Part shown: piece by piece, positions 1 to 12,555 of the stretch | Layout: each line of letters begins with the position of its first letter | Numbering within the stretch: position 1 is the first letter of the stretch | Origin: Reticulascus tulasneorum | Taxonomy: Eukaryota; Ascomycota; Sordariomycetes; Glomerellales; Reticulascaceae | Reading direction: 5' to 3' | NCBI GenBank assembly: GCA_001557505.1 | Contig: LSAX01000008.1 | Location: 2,356,001-2,420,000, forward strand | DNA length: 64,000 bases | Translations under genes and position numbers: made by a program | Notes under the pieces: model-generated | The model's database searches: none | Told to the model about the DNA's origin: nothing | Seen by the model: the letters and a program-made list of their open reading frames with translations, nothing else

Positions 1-802
<802 letters not shown>

Positions 803-3800
803 GGTGTTGTCCGAAAGAGAGTATGCGGGAGGGGGAGGTGTTGGTCAGTGGTATCGTGAACAGAAACTTCTGGCGAACGGTAGTTAAATGGAATAATATG
901 TCCTGATATGGCGGTCGTTCCAGAACCACGGTGGCGCAAGATATGAGAGGGTGGTGGAGGAGTATTACTATTCGTTGTCCTGGTCGCTGCGGCACTGCGG
1001 GAGAGGCTCTATTTGTCGGAATTGTGGGATCGACGGGTATGTCAAAGAAATGTGTCCAAGCACACTCTTTCGTCAGGTTGAGACCGTCGCGCGAAATGGT
1101 CAGTCAGATTCAGTCAATGAACTGACGCCCGCAGATCACCGTGTTGATCGTGAGGGGAGGGGAAGATACAGGGAGGAAGAGGTCAAGTGTCGTCCGGGGG
1201 GGGGATCGTGGTGGGATGGAGAGGGCCGTGTTTCTTAGTCCGCTCGGGCCTTGGTCTTGAACGGGGTCCGCTTGTTGCAGGTTGTATTATGGTTGACGTC
1301 TCGCCCTGGCCATACGAGATGATATTTACTATCCGTGCAAACGCTTTGAATACAGCAGCAAACGCTACGGTGGGTATGGTGCTCTGTTCGTGGTCAATCG
1401 TTCGAGTCAGAATACTATGAAAGGGGGTTGTGTTAGCTAGAAACGACCAAACAGCTAAAAGCCGGCAAATCCTAGGTGTGTCGCAACAGGTCGGGATGGA
1501 TCTTTCAGGGCACGAACAGACTTCCCACTTGGGGTTAAAAGCGTCGATGATACAGGTGATGTGCTTCTTTCAGAGTTCGAGAAAGATGTGCTTGAATATC
1601 AACCGCTCTCGGAATAAAAGAGAGCATGGGCGGCCGGGGGCTTCCAGAAGCAATTGGTTAGGCTCATGGGACGGACAAGTCACATAACGAAGAGGCCTGG
1701 CAATGTGGTGTCGACCCCTTGTAACAAGACTTCAGACGAGAAGAAGACAGGCCGGCGGTATGGGGGCCCACACGGAGCCAAGCGCATTCAGCACAGCGGT
1801 GGCGACGAACTCCTGGAGAGACAGAGTCGACAACCAGACAAGAGCTGGGCGGCAGCGCTGGGGGATTCTGGAGGGGGAAGCAGAGAAAGACCGGCTAGAT
1901 TGTGTGCCTGTATGATCTTCGGGAGGGGTAGTAGGAAGGACGAAAATGATGAGATGTGTACCTGTTTTGGATTGCCCCGCTTCAACACCCGTTTCTGGTG
2001 TCTCTTGTGCCTGGGGGAGGGGAGGGGTCCTAACGATGCCGGAAGCTCGTCGCGAAGTTGCAGCGGGATATGCAAAGCTGATGAAGCTGGGCGATTGTAT
2101 GATCGAGGCGGGCGATCGGTTTAAGAACAGGTGCGACGGTATTCGAGCTGTGGTAGCTGTTGTGGTTGTGAAGAGACGAAGGAGGGGGATGAGATAGGTA
2201 GGATAGAGGGGGGACAGAGCGAGTGGGCGAGGAGGACGGGCTCTGGTTAAGTTGGATTGGGACGGATTGGATGGAATGGATGGTTGGATGGAGGGGTTGC
2301 AAGCAGGCGAGCAGGCAAAGCAGAGCAAGCAAGCCAAAAGACGTGCTGATTGTGATTGGGGTTTCGTTCACCTGGGCCCAAGCCAAGGGTCCGAGTTTGG
2401 CGGGGGAGCGAAAAAAGAAGAGAGGGGTGTGTGATGGTGGACTTTTGGGTGCTGCGGGCGCCGGGGCTGGACCTCTGAGGATGCAACAACAGGTAGCCCG
2501 AGTTCCGGATGGGCCACTTATGTAACAAGTGAAAGGTGGTATGTAAGGCACCTAGTAAGGTAGATAATGTAAAAAGGGGTTGGCTCACGAAACTTGAGAT
2601 GCTCGGCAAATGACTGGAAGAAGGGGAAGCACAGAATAGTAAAATCGTAGACGGGAAAAAGTGTCTGCCAAAAGCCAGGTCAGGTCGGATCTGGAGGACG
2701 TGGTTCTGAGAGGTGCCAAAGGAACGGTAAAAAAGCCCTCAAGAATGTTTCCTTCGCAGACTGGAGACGGGGCTAGCTATATCTATACCAATCCGGCCTT
2801 GCCCCAACCCACACACTTCACCTCACCTTACCCTACGGACGTGCCAGATTGATCCAGCAGCTAACAGGAAAGAAGACGTGACCCCATCTCGCGACGGGTG
2901 AGAAGGGATATGGGGGGATGGATCCAGAAAAACCACGGCGGCTAGCCTTCATGCTCGAAATCCCTTGCCACGCCCCCCCCCCAAGTGCCGGGGGAACATC
3001 AGCCTCGCAGGATATCTAGACCACATGTAGAGTGCGGCGTGCGAGCTAGTAACTGTACAAGTCGAGCATACCAGTCTCTGGCCGTCGTCTGTGGTATCTC
3101 AGATAGACGAGACGACCTGCAATACCGCTCACGCCAATCGCGCCAACCTTCGTAACGCAGTACGATGTGAACCCTTCTATGTACAGATGTAGGTACGCAG
3201 CAGCTGCCTGCAGCACTGGGACACCACACGAATAGTATCCTGAATCCTCCCATCCGACTCATCACAATAATAGATGGGCTCCCACCCCCCGGGATTGGGA
3301 GCAAGGGGGGGGGGGGGGGCGCCGAATACACCCATCTTGTTGGGTCCGTCGTCTCAATTCCCACCTCTTCCCACCTCTTATCTTCCCTCGCCAGAGAACA
3401 CAGCCCTCCCCACAATGCAAATCAATCAATCCCATACTGGCGAGCTCCAACCTCCCATTCCCATTGAAGGATAGCCTGTGCCCCAACGCCCCCTCAAATG
3501 GTAGCACATTGCAGGTGTGAACAGCTGGGCGCCTAATTCCGCCCCTGATTGGCCGCTGAAGCGTGTCCATTCACAGTCGGCGCGTGTGTTTCACCCGTCA
3601 CTGGTGCCAGTTTCATCACGATGTCCTTGGCCCACATGTGACAGACTAGGAAGTGCAACCAGAAACGAGGTGGCTTTTTCGCCCAGTCAGTCTCACATGC
3701 GGTCCGCTCCCTTGACTCGCATCCCTGAGGGAGGGAGAGATGGGATAGCGATGCACGGGAGGGGTCGAGGGCTGGAATGATAGGTAGGAATCGCATTCCG

Positions 3801-4405
3801 CTGGCTTGTCACGTATATATGTATGCTCCAAAAATAGACTCGCCTTTTCGTGGTGTCTACGTAAGATCGTAGTAAGTAGTCCGTATGCCGGGCATCACAT
3901 CAGACGCCATGGAAATGGCTCCCACGCAGTACACGGCGAGGCTGGATTATCTGGGCAGACCTCCATCGCCAGATGTGGCCACCACGGGCAGCAGCCTCGT
4001 GTGGATGTTTCTCGTCAATCATGTGCATATCTATACATGTTTCGGTTCATCGCGACCACGTCCCAGACCCCAGGGAGCTCACTTAGGGCTGTTGATTTGG
4101 AATCCAGAAACTCAATGCTAGGCGTCACACAAAGCCGTCTCGAGTGTCTTGCGAGTAAAGACAGTCCTTGTCCTGCGAACCAGGCCATGATTTCTATGCT
4201 TGCACATCGCGTCTCATTCATGACACGTCACATCTGATGCTCTCCCACATGAATCACTGTAGTCTGCTCTAGGAAGGCTTCTGGAACCGAGGATAGATCC
4301 TCGCCAGAGGCGCCAGGCTATCGTTGGAAAATGTTTCGATTCTTGTCTGCTCTTCTCGGAGCTCCTTCGTCTATACAAGGGTACCTCATGAGTCTACAAC
4401 AGCCA
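803..4405. other. Long intergenic region: MAPK promoter/leader and SEC24 3' flank
   Basis: No gene supported. From about 1.75 to 2.55 kb the minus strand is strongly C/T-rich, as is common around fungal transcription starts, so the MAPK probably has a leader longer than 1 kb. A degenerate GGATG/GGATT run lies at about 2.25-2.30 kb and a 15-base G tract at 3305-3319. The longest frame here (201 codons, minus strand, 1732-2337) is Ser/Pro/Thr-rich and looks like a by-product of the pyrimidine bias. Confidence 0.6.
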
Positions 4406-7340
4406 TTACTGCACCACCTATACGGCTCGTTAGCGACTGCTCACGTGCATTTGTTTAGTTTGATGTGCTTACCTTTTCTCTCAGGATACCTAGCCACTGT
4501 GCGGCACTCATACCCTGATCTGCCCGGTCCTCCACCAGAAGTGTCTGGGCCCACAGCTTCAAGCTAGGTTCGCCGTCCTCTCGTACAACATAAAGGTGAG
4601 GCAATATGATGCTGCCCACCCCCTTCGATTTGTGGTCTCGGCTCTTCTGGACTACGGCCCGCACCCTTTCATTGAAGTCGTTGTCCAGCTCCGGGATCGA
4701 TCCCTTGCCAACTCGGAGCTGTGTCCGGTCCTCCACCCCAAACACGTCCATGATGAGCTGCGATACTGTATCCCTGCCAACCCAGAGGAACTGAGTCTGG
4801 CCGTCGTCGAGAAGATAGAGGCCGTATGGCACAAACCGCTCCGACGATAGGTTGAGAGGCGGCGGGAGCACGATCTGGCTCGTTTCGGGATCTGGCATGC
4901 CTGCGTTGTCCGGCATGTCATGAAGTGAGTATAATCTGGGGTAAATGTACTGCATCAACAAAGGAACTGGCAGAGTCGAGAGCATGCAAAGGGCAGCCGA
5001 TCGTAGATCCGATGGGATTTGTGCTGATTTCCGAAGGCCAACGTTCTTCATCAACCCCAGGAAGAGGATGGGGAGACCGCGAAGATTGGACGGGAATTGT
5101 AGGCCGCCGCCCATGCTGCCGCCAGCCAACTCCTTCTTGAACGTCTGCAGCAGCTCGATTAGTTTATTCTGCACCGAGTCCCGAGCTTGATCCAGGCCTC
5201 CGCTCAGGGCGCGCTCAACGGCCTTGTGGCTGAAATACGTCGTGATAGCTTGCTGGTCCGCGGAAGCATACAGATCAGCCAGATTGGTCGTAGTTGGCAG
5301 TGCCAGAGTCATGACTCGAATGCGTCGCTCTCCGTTGCAGGTCGTGTGAAGAACCGCAGTCTGAAGGCAAACCACGTTCTTGGTCAAGTTCTCATCAATG
5401 GCCACTTCCACCACGTAGCACTGATCCCTGGGAAATGCCGGGAACGCGCAGAGATCCGAGCTGCGGTTGAAGAAGTTGCCGTAGAAGGCGTTCATCCGCA
5501 ATCCGCTGGTAGCACGTACTCGCAGCACCGCTTCCAATCCGATTTCTGAAGACAGGTAGTCGCTAAACTCGGAGGCAAACTTGATGGCGTCCTCCGGGCG
5601 ACCGGCGTTCCATCCCGGGTAGAACCACGTTTGGCCGCCGGTGTATCGTGGGAGGTTGCTGAGCGAAGCGACGTCCTGGTACTGGGACGAGAAGAGGAAC
5701 ATGTCGATCGAGACCTGATTCTTGGAGCATTCGACCGCAAAGCTCTTGTAGAAGCTGTTAGCAGTCTGCAGGAGCCCGCTTTCTTTGCTTGTTCCCAGAA
5801 GTTTCTTGTCCTCTCGCATTTCCAACTTGCCGACTCCCAAGTTGGGCAGAGATGCGCTAAGCACGACTATCTTGCCGCCGAGGGCCGAGATGAGCTTGTG
5901 TCCTGCCCGGAGGGCGGAACCCATGCAGGAGCCGTTGCTTTGGTTGTTCTGGAACATGTCGGGCAACCGGGCAAGGAAGGTCTCGATGCTCTGGCGGGAT
6001 TCGGTGAGGGGAACCAAAAGATCTTGCGGCACAGGTAGGAAGGGCTCATCGAGATCGCTCACGACCAGCATGCTCGTTTCGCCGTTCTCCTCGTCGTCTT
6101 TGGGAACGGAAAAGTAGTGCAGGCTCGCATCCACGGCGATGAAGCCCACTCGTGTGCGCCGATCCGCGTTGGGTATCCTGTTAAGACTGTCGAGAATCGT
6201 TCGAGCGCTGGTGGCTAGAAGACCGGTGGAGACGGCCGCGTAGCTGACGTCGAAGAGGAAGAGGTATACCAGTGGCTGGGGTGGTCGAACCATGTACTCT
6301 TGGGGAGCGACGAACTCGACGACGGCGTGGTTGAGCTCGTAGCGGCTCCATCGATCCGTACTTCTCTGTGCTGCCGCGTCCCAGTCAAAAGCCTGAGGAA
6401 CATCGTTTGTGAGGTTGCACATGTTACACCTCCACCGATGGCCGTGGTCCAGGAAGGTAACGAATGGGTTGATGTACGTCCTACATCGCCTGCATCGTGC
6501 GATGACTTGATCCTGCACGATCGGGATAGGATCGTCGTTGTCGTGCAAAGCCCCATACGGCTGAATGACCAATGCGAAGGGCAATCGCGACTTCTTGAGC
6601 AGTGAATGTGTGGTGGGAACCGCGTTGAGGGTGGATCGGACATATTTGGGAGGGCAGTTCGCATCCGGCGATGCAGTAACACTGGTCTACAGACAAACGT
6701 CAGCATTGGACCACGAACGGGGAAGAGGCCAGCTTACATTGGGAGGTACGATTATCGGCGGTGGAGGCAGATCCAGCTCGGAGACGTTGAAAGGTTGGTT
6801 GAGCAGATCGGTGGGATACAGCTGGTTCAGGGCCATGGGCCGAGCCGCCTGTTGGGCAGGTTGAGCTTGAGGTTGCCCGCCAGCTCCCAGTTGCATCGCA
6901 GAGAGGCCCGCTCCGAGAGCAGCAACACCACCAGCTCCAGATGCGGCGCCGGGGCCGGGATAGAAGCCATCTGCGGCCTGGTAACCGCCAGGTGCGCCGG
7001 GCTGCGGTGCGCCTGGCTGGACACCACCGTACGGCTGAGCAGCGTTGAACCCAGCAGCGGCAGGCTGTTCTTGCGTGGGATATCCGCCGTACGCAGGGAC
7101 TGGGGCCGGAGGAGGCATGCCGTACTGCCCACCGGCGACGGGCTGTCCTCCTACACCGGCATTTGCCCCAGCTCCAAACTCGTAGGCCTGGGCAGCATAC
7201 CCTCTCTTCTTTTTCTTGCCAATGTCGGCTTCGGTCTGCTGAGGGGGCGGGGAGGCCTGAGCATCATATCCCGGTTGTGGGTTATCGGTGTACGGTTCTT
7301 GTGGGGGAAATTGGCCGTAGCCTTCATTTGGAGCCGCCAT
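4406..7340 (-). CDS. sec24: COPII coat cargo-adaptor subunit Sec24
   Basis: Sec24 pairs with Sec23 in the inner COPII coat and selects cargo at ER exit sites. Exons on the minus strand: 7340-6738, 6686-4473 and 4417-4406, joined 942 aa, the usual length. Residues 1-200 are a Gly/Pro/Gln/Ala-rich low-complexity region typical of Sec24. After it come the conserved segment with SVTASP and [11 protein letters not shown], the zinc finger with Cys 266, 269, 288 and 291, the trunk (vWA-like) domain, the beta-sandwich, the helical region and a gelsolin-like domain. The last intron (4472-4418) leaves a tiny final exon coding VVQ-stop, so the protein ends REKVVQ. Reading through that donor would instead give a slightly different short tail. 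The start ATG at 7340 is the first in the open frame. Confidence 0.96.
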
Positions 7341-8644
7341 TGTGGGGAAGAGGGCGATTTCGAGAGGTGACGCAGGCGGTGTATAAAGTCGGGGGTCGCA
7401 GAGGTCCTGTCACGGCAACGAGCAGTCGAGGGCTACTTTCACAACCAGCTGCAGTCGACAGCGCCGCAGTGTTTTATCGTGGGGGAGGGTAGCTTGCGAA
7501 GCTTTGCCGAAGCTTGCAAAGTCGGCGACGTAGCTTCGAGGCGTGTGTGTGGCCTTTTCCACTTTCGGGAGGCGAAAGGTTGCCCAGCCACAAGGGAGGG
7601 GTGAAGGACAGCGGACACGCTTCCTCCAGAGATGTGTGTCTCTGACCAAGGTAGCCTAATCTCTTGAGGTCTAGGACAAAAGGTGAATCAGTGAGTCAGG
7701 ATACGAGGCGAGATCAAGTTGACAGGTGGTCCATCGCCAGTTCCTTGAATTTGGTGCTAGGCTCTCCTCCCACCAGCAATGGCAATGGATTGGTGCGCCA
7801 GGGCAATCATTGTGAGAGGTGGCACGCAGGCGCACGGGCCAGACGAGGCTACTGGAGTTATCTTAATCCGGCTCCGAGTGGCTGCCCTCCAGGACCTGCT
7901 ACAAAGCACATGTAGCAGCAGCAGCAGCGGGCCATTGCGGCCGCTAGGAGAGAGGCCAGTGATCATTCATGCAGTGCGCATGGGCTGCACACATACATAC
8001 GAAGTAACCGTCGATTCTACTGTCCTTTTATCGGAGGAGGGGGGAAGGCTGGTGGTTCTGCTTTCAATTCCCCACTGGTCAAGTTCCAGTGCAAAAGTGG
8101 TTTTGCATTTCGTAGCCTCCTCGGAAACCTAAGCAAAATAGGCTCCTTTAAACTTGTGCTATTACAGTAGCAATTTATAGCGGGCACCACACGCGATATA
8201 TCAGGGCTATGTGTGTTACAATGCAGGCGAAGTTTTGTATGCAAACAGGGTGTGTAGTTTTTAATTAGAGGAGCTTGATGGCTTTGTCACAGGCACCGCC
8301 CTACATCGCTCGTTCAGCCGTCCGCTTTTGGGCATTGCCGGCCCCCAAACCACCAAAGTCCCAAAGTCCCAACCAAGGAACCCAAAGCTCGGCCAGTAGC
8401 GCAGCCCTGCCAAGTCCCCTTTTCCTCTCCACCGCCAGGCCGTGGTCTTCGTGCTATTCTTTTATTTAGCTTGTGATAGCTCGATCGATCGTCTCTTCTT
8501 CTTCACCCTCCTTTGTGCTCAACATTCCCGAAGGAACTGTCTCCTCTTCTTCTCTTGTCGAATATCTCGAAGCCCGGGACAGTCCCTGTCCCTTATCTCC
8601 ACCACGAACCTCGTATCGGCCCGCGAGCCAATTGACTCGTTAAG
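7341..8644. other. Intergenic, divergent promoters of SEC24 and the small membrane protein
   Basis: No gene supported. It holds five AGC units at 7914-7928, a run of CCAAAGTC-like units at about 8350-8385 and a plus-strand pyrimidine-rich stretch (about 8400-8620) just before the ATG at 8645, consistent with a fungal core promoter and leader. Confidence 0.6.
7914..7928. repeat. (AGC)5 microsatellite
   Basis: Five perfect AGC units in non-coding DNA between two divergent genes. Confidence 0.85.
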
Positions 8645-9266
8645 ATGGCGTGGGGTAGCAAATCCCAGTCCGGTTCTTCAACCATAAGGTGAGCCCCGCA
8701 GTGCCAAAGCTTGGTCAACAGTCCCCCTCGTGAGGATTCTGCCATCGCACGCCTCGATACCCTCAGCTCTCCCTTTTTCGGAGGCGGAATGTTGAAGGCC
8801 AGCGTTCACACAAGAGTCATGCCTCTCGACAGTTCCCTCCGCCTTCAGCGCGGTGCCAAAACCTCCTGAGGGGCGGCTTGGCATCATGCTTACCGACACC
8901 AGCTAATCTCCTCCAGCAATCTCATACCCCTCGTCATAGCCTTCGCCTTCCTCGGCGGAGTCGCCTGGGTCTGCTACGAGATCTACGTCGCCGCCACCAA
9001 GATCAAGCAGACGGCCTCGCAGAAGATGGGCAAGAAGAACGTGGTCTTCACCAAGGGCGGCGTGAAGGTGGGCGTCAAGCACGTCGAGAACGAGAAGTAC
9101 GTGGACGCGACGCAGAGCTGGGTCGTCAAGGCGTGGAATCTTAGCGGAGTGGCCGCGCCGGAGCCCAAAAAGTAAGGTCTCCTGCGCTTGTTCTGAGGTC
9201 GCACTTGGATCTGGTCACGCGCCAGCATTGCTTACAACAATTTGCAGGCTCCAGAAGCGCAAGTGA
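8645..9266 (+). CDS. Small conserved-looking single-helix membrane protein, function unknown
   Basis: Exons 8645-8688, 8917-9171 and 9248-9266 give 105 aa. The first intron starts GTGAGC and ends CTCCAG, joining codons to read STISNLIPLVIAFAFLGG. The protein has a short Ser-rich start (MAWGSKSQSG), one hydrophobic helix at about residues 16-37 (LIPLVIAFAFLGGVAW), and then a basic, soluble segment containing GKKNVVFTKGG and VGVKHVENEKYVD. The last intron (GTAAGG..TTGCAG, 9172-9247) yields a basic tail KKLQKRK. If it is retained, the frame stops at 9173 after KK (100 aa). The gene looks real because of the coding-like composition, the frame kept across splices and the pyrimidine-rich promoter. 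I recall similar short one-helix proteins in filamentous fungi but no assigned function. A tail-exposed ER or mitochondrial membrane protein is possible but not shown. Confidence 0.75.
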
Positions 9267-10510
9267 AGAGCGAGAGGGAGTGGACAACTTGGAGACAACG
9301 ACGGCTCTGCAGATGGGGACGGAGGTCGAAGGCACTGATGCGTGATACCCTGACGAATCCATGAGGCTTCCATGATGGCGTGGCTGGGGGGGATAGATGA
9401 GTTTGGTTATTTTGCATTCGCACTGGACGAGGCGGGACCATTTCTCGAGGGATCTCCGGAATCTGTCCGGTTGGCAAGGTCAGGTCTTTGGGTATATGAA
9501 CGATACTCGGCTTGGAAGTTCGCATTTTGCACCAGCTTGGCTGGCAGTTCAGAAGTACAAAGGTTAGGGTAAAATTCTCGCTACGGGTTGGGAAGAAAGG
9601 TTTAATGATCCAGCTCTTTCCGTACAAATTCAGAACATTTCTTGCAAATACCCAGCACCATTGACAAGGGGGAAAGGGGCCAGCTCGTGATGGCCTTTGC
9701 CTCTCCAGCATTGAAGTTTGGTAGATCTGCAAAGCAAACTCGGGATCCAATCATTGCTTGCCCGGTTGCGGGCAAGACAGAAAACTCAAACCTACACCAC
9801 AAGATTAGGTAGGTCAAGCGCCGATAACGCGGTCTGCTCCTCGAGCTCCCACGTACCTTGTGTTGAAGACTGAGGATTGAGGGGTTGCATTAAGAATAAA
9901 CCTTATTCGTAGCTGCCTTTCATTTCATTTCCTTTCTATCCTCGTGAACTGCTCTCCCTGCCCAGCGTACGCGCACAACGCTGCATTGCTCACTCTAGGC
10001 CAGTCATGTATGGTTCCATTACGACCCGTGCTGGAGCAAAGATCTAGGACTTGGATGTGCACGGCACCACACGAAGACCGCATGTTTACTGGTACGATGG
10101 TATAGTGTGTCTTGACAAGTCTCATTGCAGGCTACCACGACGGGGTCCATGTCGGCCCACTGTCGTCCCACTGATAGCGCCGTTTGGATGCACCGTTCTG
10201 TTCTACCGGAGTAAAGTATCGAATAGCCATGCTCAATCTCCATGTTAAGATTCCGAGATAACGCCAGCTCTCCAGGCTATTCCAACCAATCTTCGAATCG
10301 GAGGGTTCGAACCCGTCCGCCAGGAACGAGGAATCCTGTCCAAATAACACCAGTCCACAACCCCTGGATTGAATACCTTTTCCCCTGTCAAAATATCATA
10401 ATACATTATCCAGCTGCCGAGCTTGGCTGGTTGGGCACATCACTGTTCGCCTTCCAACAAGTCAATACAACTCAACCGACAGACTTCATGGCAACAAAAA
10501 AGCGGCGTGA
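9267..10510. other. Intergenic between convergent genes
   Basis: 3' flanks of the small membrane protein (+) and the Zn2Cys6 factor (-). No gene supported. It contains the 12-bp palindrome GGGTTCGAACCC at 10303-10314, which looks like a tRNA B box, but no cloverleaf can be drawn around it on either strand. Confidence 0.6.
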
Positions 10511-12555
10511 CTATACCGTCAACCAACTCGATGCCACCCACTTCCCGGATTCACCAGCAGCCCCGCTGGCTTTTGTAACCATCTCAGTCTTGCGCTTGTC
10601 CACGAAATCCTTCTGCATCTCCGCCAGGTGCTGGAGTGGGTTCGTGACGGAGCCGTTGTATGCAGTGGAAAATCTTGCAGAGAGCAGCTTCTCAAAGTTG
10701 TGAGCGACGGGATATGGCTGGGCCACCAGCTCGTCTCGGCGGATAAGCATAGATGGCAGGCGAACTTGTAGCTGCGGGCTGTGAGTTTCAAGTGCAATGA
10801 CGCAGAGGGTGGAAGAGGGTCAACTTACCTGCGACAATATGTGTGCGTACCTAACACCGAGTTCATCGCCAATGTACTTCAGGCGACCGATTGCCCACAG
10901 TCGCTGTGCGTCGGTGGTGTAATCTTGGCTGATGAGGCAGGCCAGCGGCCATGTCAAGAAGTACCCGGGCAACCCCTTGAGGCTGTCTTCTTGCCCGCAG
11001 GCAAAGCCCGAGATGTTGGCTCGCTCGATGAGATCCGGTCGCGAGAAGTGCCAGCCTAGCTGGTAGGGTGTGGACGCGATCATGTCCGTGATTATGTCGA
11101 CGCATGTTCGGGCCGCAGTGGCGTACTCGGGGGTTGTTCGGTAGTCGACGGGTGAGCACACCCAGGCCGCGCAACGAACGATGACAGACGCGAGAACCAG
11201 TCGAGAAATCCTGGCCATGTTCCAGACGCTAGCAATCCAAAAGTCTTGGTAAACGTCTACTCTGCCAGGGAACACCTCGGCCTTGGAATAGTCGCCGTTC
11301 GGCACGTTGTCCTCCCATGCCACTGTCTTGAACTTGAAGCACTCTGGCAGGTCTCTCCCCCAGTTGACGAGCTCCTGGTCGACGGTCTGAGCGCGGCGAA
11401 TCATGTCGAGGATGATATCGATATTTTCCGGGCTCCGGTGAACGACAGTCATAAGCCGGTTGATTTCAGCTCGGATTTCGGCGGTGCGGATGTTGAGCCG
11501 CTGGCATTGCGCTGCCGCCTCATCTTTCACGGCATCGCTGAGCCACCACTCAACTCCCATGACAGGTGCTGTTCCTGTGCTGAGAGCGTGGATGATCTAG
11601 CAGTTGTCAGCATACCGTACATGTGCAGCTAATTGTCGCATCTTACCATCTGGGTCCGAACGGCAATGAATAGCAGCAGTCCGGTCTTGGTTCGGAGCTG
11701 CTTGCGACCTCGGGCCCTCACTAGCTGTACGGCGCCTTCGATATGGGTGCCCCATGCGAACATGCCTGCTTTCCTCGCCGTCATATTCTATCATGGCATC
11801 AATACATGCGTCCCAACATATCAAGCAGGACCAGCACCGACTAACCTCAAACAGACCTAGCAGCAAAACAGATGCTAGTGTCGCATCCGACTTGGCCAGT
11901 TCCGGGTCTTTAAGAGCAAGATGAGTCGTGGCGAGAGCCTTGGTGTAATGGCCTAGTGCTTTGTCTCCAAGATCAGAACCCGCTCCACCGGGCCGGTTCC
12001 CAAGTGATGCCAGGGCACATGCGTCGAATGCGGAGTGCAGGTGCTTGTTTGCCTGGTCGGACTTGAGCAGCGGTAGGAGGTAGTCCATGAAGCCTCTCGT
12101 GCCGCCTTGGTGAGGAACCAGGATGAAGTTGGAAATAAAATGACAAGAGGCCTGCTGCTCCATGGGGAAGCCGAGCATGGGTGCGACGGAACCCGGGGAG
12201 CGGGAATCTGAAAAGAAGATTGGTGATAGGGACTTGTCCGAGTCATCGGGCGAGTCTGGATCCTTTCCGACCTTCTGGGCCAGCGCTTTCTTGTTAGCTT
12301 TCAACGCTCTCCTCTCCGTGGCTTTCGTCTCATTCCGGAAGACAAGGTCGAACTCGTCCTTGTATCCAGGACATTGCCGACGAGATTTGGCACACTGGTT
12401 GCAAGTTGGTTTTGTCTCGTCACACTGTTTTCCCGCACATCGATCAGTATGCCGGGACCATGCTTCGACAGGCCAGCCGCCAAGAGGAGACCTACCTTTA
12501 TCCTTCGAGTCCTGCACATTTGGCAGCCCCTCGAGGGCTTCCCGCAGTACACCAT
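10511..12555 (-). CDS. Zn(II)2Cys6 fungal transcription factor
   Basis: Likely nuclear sequence-specific regulator. Exons on the minus strand: 12555-12496, 12424-11846, 11787-11647, 11596-10829 and 10771-10511, giving 602 aa. The zinc cluster is complete and perfectly spaced: C11-x2-C14-x6-C21-x6-C28-x2-C31-x6-C38. Its third cysteine lies right after the first intron, a position often seen in this family. After a basic, Ser/Asp-rich linker comes the all-helical middle region that many of these factors share, with segments such as GMFAWGTHIEGAVQL and RTKTGLLLFIAVRTQM. I see no second DNA-binding domain and no linked pathway genes, so the target is unknown. The splice after GLFE uses the acceptor at 11788, which restores the family-like reading NMTARKAGMF; other AG sites break the frame. 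Confidence 0.9.

Noticed and set aside
1732..2337. 201-codon minus-strand frame
   Set aside because: Ser/Pro/Thr/Leu-rich product of a pyrimidine-rich leader, no domain, not placed like a separate gene.
9232..9750. 172-codon minus-strand frame
   Set aside because: Overlaps the end of the small membrane-protein gene antisense; no motif.
10268..10330. tRNA-like B box GGGTTCGAACCC
   Set aside because: No acceptor or D stem can be matched on either strand and the T stem has mismatches; probably just a palindrome.
10242..10703. 153-codon plus-strand frame
   Set aside because: Antisense to the last exon of the Zn2Cys6 gene and its 3' flank.
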